A DNA stretch of 64,000 nucleotides from an uncultured Rhodospirillaceae bacterium (lineage in GTDB: Bacteria > Pseudomonadota > Alphaproteobacteria > UBA8366). The notes beneath the pieces were generated by a model. That model saw only the letters and a list, made by a program, of their open reading frames with translations, ran no database searches and had not been told where the DNA came from. Every line of letters begins with the position of its first letter. Position 1 is the first letter of the stretch. Positions 62,069-64,000 of this stretch are shown here, piece by piece. The stretch covers positions 124,001-188,000 of the forward strand of contig CAJWLM010000003.1 in NCBI GenBank assembly GCA_913043025.1, in the 5' to 3' direction. The translations under genes and the position numbers were made by a program.

Positions 62069-62719
62069 TCAGGCACTTGTATCAACCCGATCAACCTTAT
62101 CTGACAGCTCCTCAGAGGTATCTTTTGCGACAGCAACCATCGCCGGACGTAAAAGCCGGTCGTGCATGACATATCCAGGCTGAAGTAATTCGACGATGGT
62201 ACCTGTTTGCTGACCCGAGTCCTCGACTTCATACATTGCCTGATGAAAATCATGGTTAAATTTCTCACCAAGTGGCTGTAATTTTGTTACCCCATGTTTT
62301 TCGAAAACATCTAGCATTTCTTTTTCGACCATTTGCACTCCAACAACGAGGTTTTTAACCGCCTCGTCCAATTCTTTGACATCCTCACCAACCGCTTCCA
62401 AAGCACGGTGCAAATTGTCGGAAACATTCAGCAGATCCTTAACTAAATTACTAGAACCATATTTCTTTGCATCCATAACTTCGCGCTCTGAACGACGCCG
62501 GGTGTTTTCCGCATCAGCAAGTGCACGTAAGCTACGATCTTTTAAATCAGCCAACTCACCCTCCAGTTCGGAAATACGCGCCTCCGAACCTTGATTTTCA
62601 GCTTCGCTTAGCTCATCTTCCACAGCCTCGAGCTTTGCCGAATTAATATCGGGCTGATCACAATCCTCTTCAGCGGTCTTATTTTCTGAGTTTTCCGGGG
62701 GTTTGCTTTTCTTCGCCAT
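62069..62719 (-). CDS. grpE: GrpE, DnaK nucleotide exchange factor
   Basis: 216 residues. Charged N-terminal region, long coiled coil (LEGELADLKDRSLRALADAENTRRRSEREV), then the beta domain with the signature FEKHGVTKLQPLGEKFNHDFHQAMYEV and GYVMHDRLLRPAMVAVAK. Releases ADP from DnaK. ATG start; 13 bases after hrcA on the same strand. Confidence 0.96.
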   Translation of the reverse strand: MAKKSKPPENSENKTAEEDCDQPDINSAKLEAVEDELSEAENQGSEARISELEGELADLKDRSLRALADAENTRRRSEREVMDAKKYGSSNLVKDLLNVSDNLHRALEAVGEDVKELDEAVKNLVVGVQMVEKEMLDVFEKHGVTKLQPLGEKFNHDFHQAMYEVEDSGQQTGTIVELLQPGYVMHDRLLRPAMVAVAKDTSEELSDKVDRVDTSA

Positions 62720-62732
62720 AACTTTTCCTATC

Positions 62733-63767
62733 CTATCCGATCAACCGACTTACAATCTTGGCGGTATAATCTACCATCGGTATAATCCTCGCATAATTTA
62801 TCCGTGTTGGGCCAACAACTCCAATAGCACCAATTATTGCCTCGTTCCGGTTTTTGTATGGAGCGATTACCATGGAACAACCAGCCAGTGAAAACAACTC
62901 GTTTTCTGCGCCGATGAAAATTTGTACCCCTTCTGCATCATCAGCAGCCTCTATGAGCCGGAGCAGTGCCTCTTTAGTCTCCAAAGCCTCAAATAATGCA
63001 CGTATTTTTTCTAATTCATCGAGTGCCGTTACGTCTTTAAGAAGTTTTGCCTGCCCCCGAACGATTAACACTCCATCCTCACTATCGCCAGACCATGTCG
63101 CCAAACCCGCCTCGACAACTTTTTGTGATAACGTATCAATCTCGGCACGCTGCGTTTTTATTTCCAATTCCACATCGGTAGCTGCTTGCGAAAGGTTACG
63201 CCCAATAAATTTCGCTGAAAGATAATTGGATGCCTCTATCAAACTGGACGCAGGCAACCCAAGCGGCAAATCAATGATACGATTTTCCACGGTGCCGTTA
63301 TCAAATACCATTACTACTAATGCATGACCTGGTCCTAGCCTTACAAATTCCACATGCCTTAAATTTTCCTCTGATTTCGGCGCCAAAACCAATCCGGCAC
63401 AATTTGAAAGTCCGCCAAGAAATGAAGATGCCTCCTCAAGTACCTGATTAACACTTCGTCCAGCGCCGACACATTTGGCTTCTATGTCGTTGCGATCTTC
63501 AGAGCTAAGGTTCCCGACCTCAAGCAAGCCGTCAACAAAGAGCCTCAATCCCTGCTCTGTTGGCAGCCTTCCAGCAGATGTATGTGGTGAATAAAGGAGC
63601 CCTAAGTCCTCTAAATCGGCCATCACGTTGCGAATTGAAGCTGCTGACAGCGACAATTCTGATAACCTAGAAATTGTTCGCGATCCAATCGGCGATCCTG
63701 TCTCGACATACGCCTCAACCACATGCTGCAGAACAGTTCGTGCGCGCTCGTTTAATTCTTCTATCAT
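62733..63767 (-). CDS. hrcA: HrcA, heat-inducible transcription repressor
   Basis: 344 residues. Winged helix LNERARTVLQHVVEAYVETGSPIGSRTISRLSEL...SAASIRNVMADLEDLGLLYSPHTSAGRLPTEQGLRLFVD is characteristic, as is the C-terminal GPTRINYARIIPMVDYTAKIV. Normally represses groESL through CIRCE; no CIRCE was found in this window, so its target is probably elsewhere. ATG start; divergent from rph. Confidence 0.95.
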   Translation of the reverse strand: MIEELNERARTVLQHVVEAYVETGSPIGSRTISRLSELSLSAASIRNVMADLEDLGLLYSPHTSAGRLPTEQGLRLFVDGLLEVGNLSSEDRNDIEAKCVGAGRSVNQVLEEASSFLGGLSNCAGLVLAPKSEENLRHVEFVRLGPGHALVVMVFDNGTVENRIIDLPLGLPASSLIEASNYLSAKFIGRNLSQAATDVELEIKTQRAEIDTLSQKVVEAGLATWSGDSEDGVLIVRGQAKLLKDVTALDELEKIRALFEALETKEALLRLIEAADDAEGVQIFIGAENELFSLAGCSMVIAPYKNRNEAIIGAIGVVGPTRINYARIIPMVDYTAKIVSRLIG

Positions 63768-63897
63768 TGTGATATCTTCTAATAACGTGTCATGCGGACA
63801 TCAATCTGAGTGTAATTTTTTTGAATAACTCAAATAAGCAGCTTTACGGTGGACCTTCTATCAGGATAGCTTCCTCCAAACAACTCATGGAGATTAC

Positions 63898-64000
63898 ATG
63901 CGCCCGTCTGAACGATTATTCAACCAAATGCGACCTGTAAATATTGAGACCGGTGTTTCAAAATATGCCGAGGGTTCTTGCATTATTAAGTTTGGCGAAA
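63898..64000 (+). CDS. rph: Ribonuclease PH, N-terminal part
   Basis: The first 34 codons only; it runs off the right edge. Translation [19 protein letters not shown] then [15 protein letters not shown] matches the N terminus of RNase PH (tRNA 3'-end phosphorolytic trimming). ATG at 63898 with GGAG six bases upstream. The divergent hrcA/rph arrangement is standard in Alphaproteobacteria. Confidence 0.92.
   Translation, partial: MRPSERLFNQMRPVNIETGVSKYAEGSCIIKFGE

Overview
The window looks like a chromosome segment from an AT-leaning (roughly mid-40s % GC by eye) uncultured-type alphaproteobacterium, most like marine Rhodospirillales-related lineages. The basis is gene order: coaBC-ubiB-ubiE / mutM / enoyl-CoA hydratase / rpsT / dnaA-dnaN-recF-gyrB, the run tsaB-rimI-mucR-fur-olsB-plsC-miaB-phoH-ybeY-corC-lnt-metK-trmB-rimP-nusA-rnpM-infB-rbfA-truB-rpsO-pnp, trpS...murJ-glnD-mutS-maeB, and dapB-dnaJ-dnaK-grpE-hrcA/rph. 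MucR, an ornithine-lipid OlsB and the YlxR+L7Ae fusion also point to Alphaproteobacteria. No tRNA, rRNA, IS element, prophage or CRISPR array was seen.

Layout. 1-2.7 kb: coenzyme A and ubiquinone genes on the minus strand. 2.8-14.9 kb (plus): mutM, an exported protein, enoyl-CoA hydratase, rpsT, the replication block dnaA-dnaN-recF-gyrB, then fabA-fabB-fabI for unsaturated fatty acid synthesis. 15-36.6 kb (minus): translation/RNA genes (rimP to pnp), metK/trmB, then lnt-corC-ybeY-phoH-miaB with overlapping ends, lipid acyltransferases, two regulators (Fur, MucR), and rimI-tsaB. 36.7-55 kb: a deacetylase-like secreted protein, nfu, trpS, two selenoprotein-like genes, murJ, glnD, mutS, malic enzyme, an AmpG-like permease and an adenosine-kinase-like gene. 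54.4-57.6 kb (plus): membrane/envelope genes (EI24, bactofilin, lipoprotein, DUF2244, EamA). 57.6-63.8 kb (minus): dapB and the Hsp70 chaperone genes, with divergent rph entering at the right edge.

The standout is 39.55-42.00 kb, between trpS and murJ. Two adjacent paralogous genes of 406 codons each are interrupted by TGA at exactly the same place in the same motif, V-TGA-P-N-C-T-R-A-V-G. Read through as selenocysteine, both become full-length members of the glycine/sarcosine/betaine/D-proline reductase selenoprotein B (GrdB/PrdB) superfamily with a U-x-x-C redox motif, and each TGA is followed by a hairpin at bacterial SECIS distance. A conventional gene caller would report four fragments. 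No other glycine- or proline-reductase subunit is nearby, so the pair may be a distinct two-subunit selenoenzyme.

Smaller points: two genes (the AmpG-like permease and a lipoprotein) are best explained by CTG start codons; a 28-bp tandem duplication spans the trmB stop; olsB has a palindrome plus tandem repeats in its upstream region; and the deacetylase-like protein lacks the usual zinc-binding His motif.
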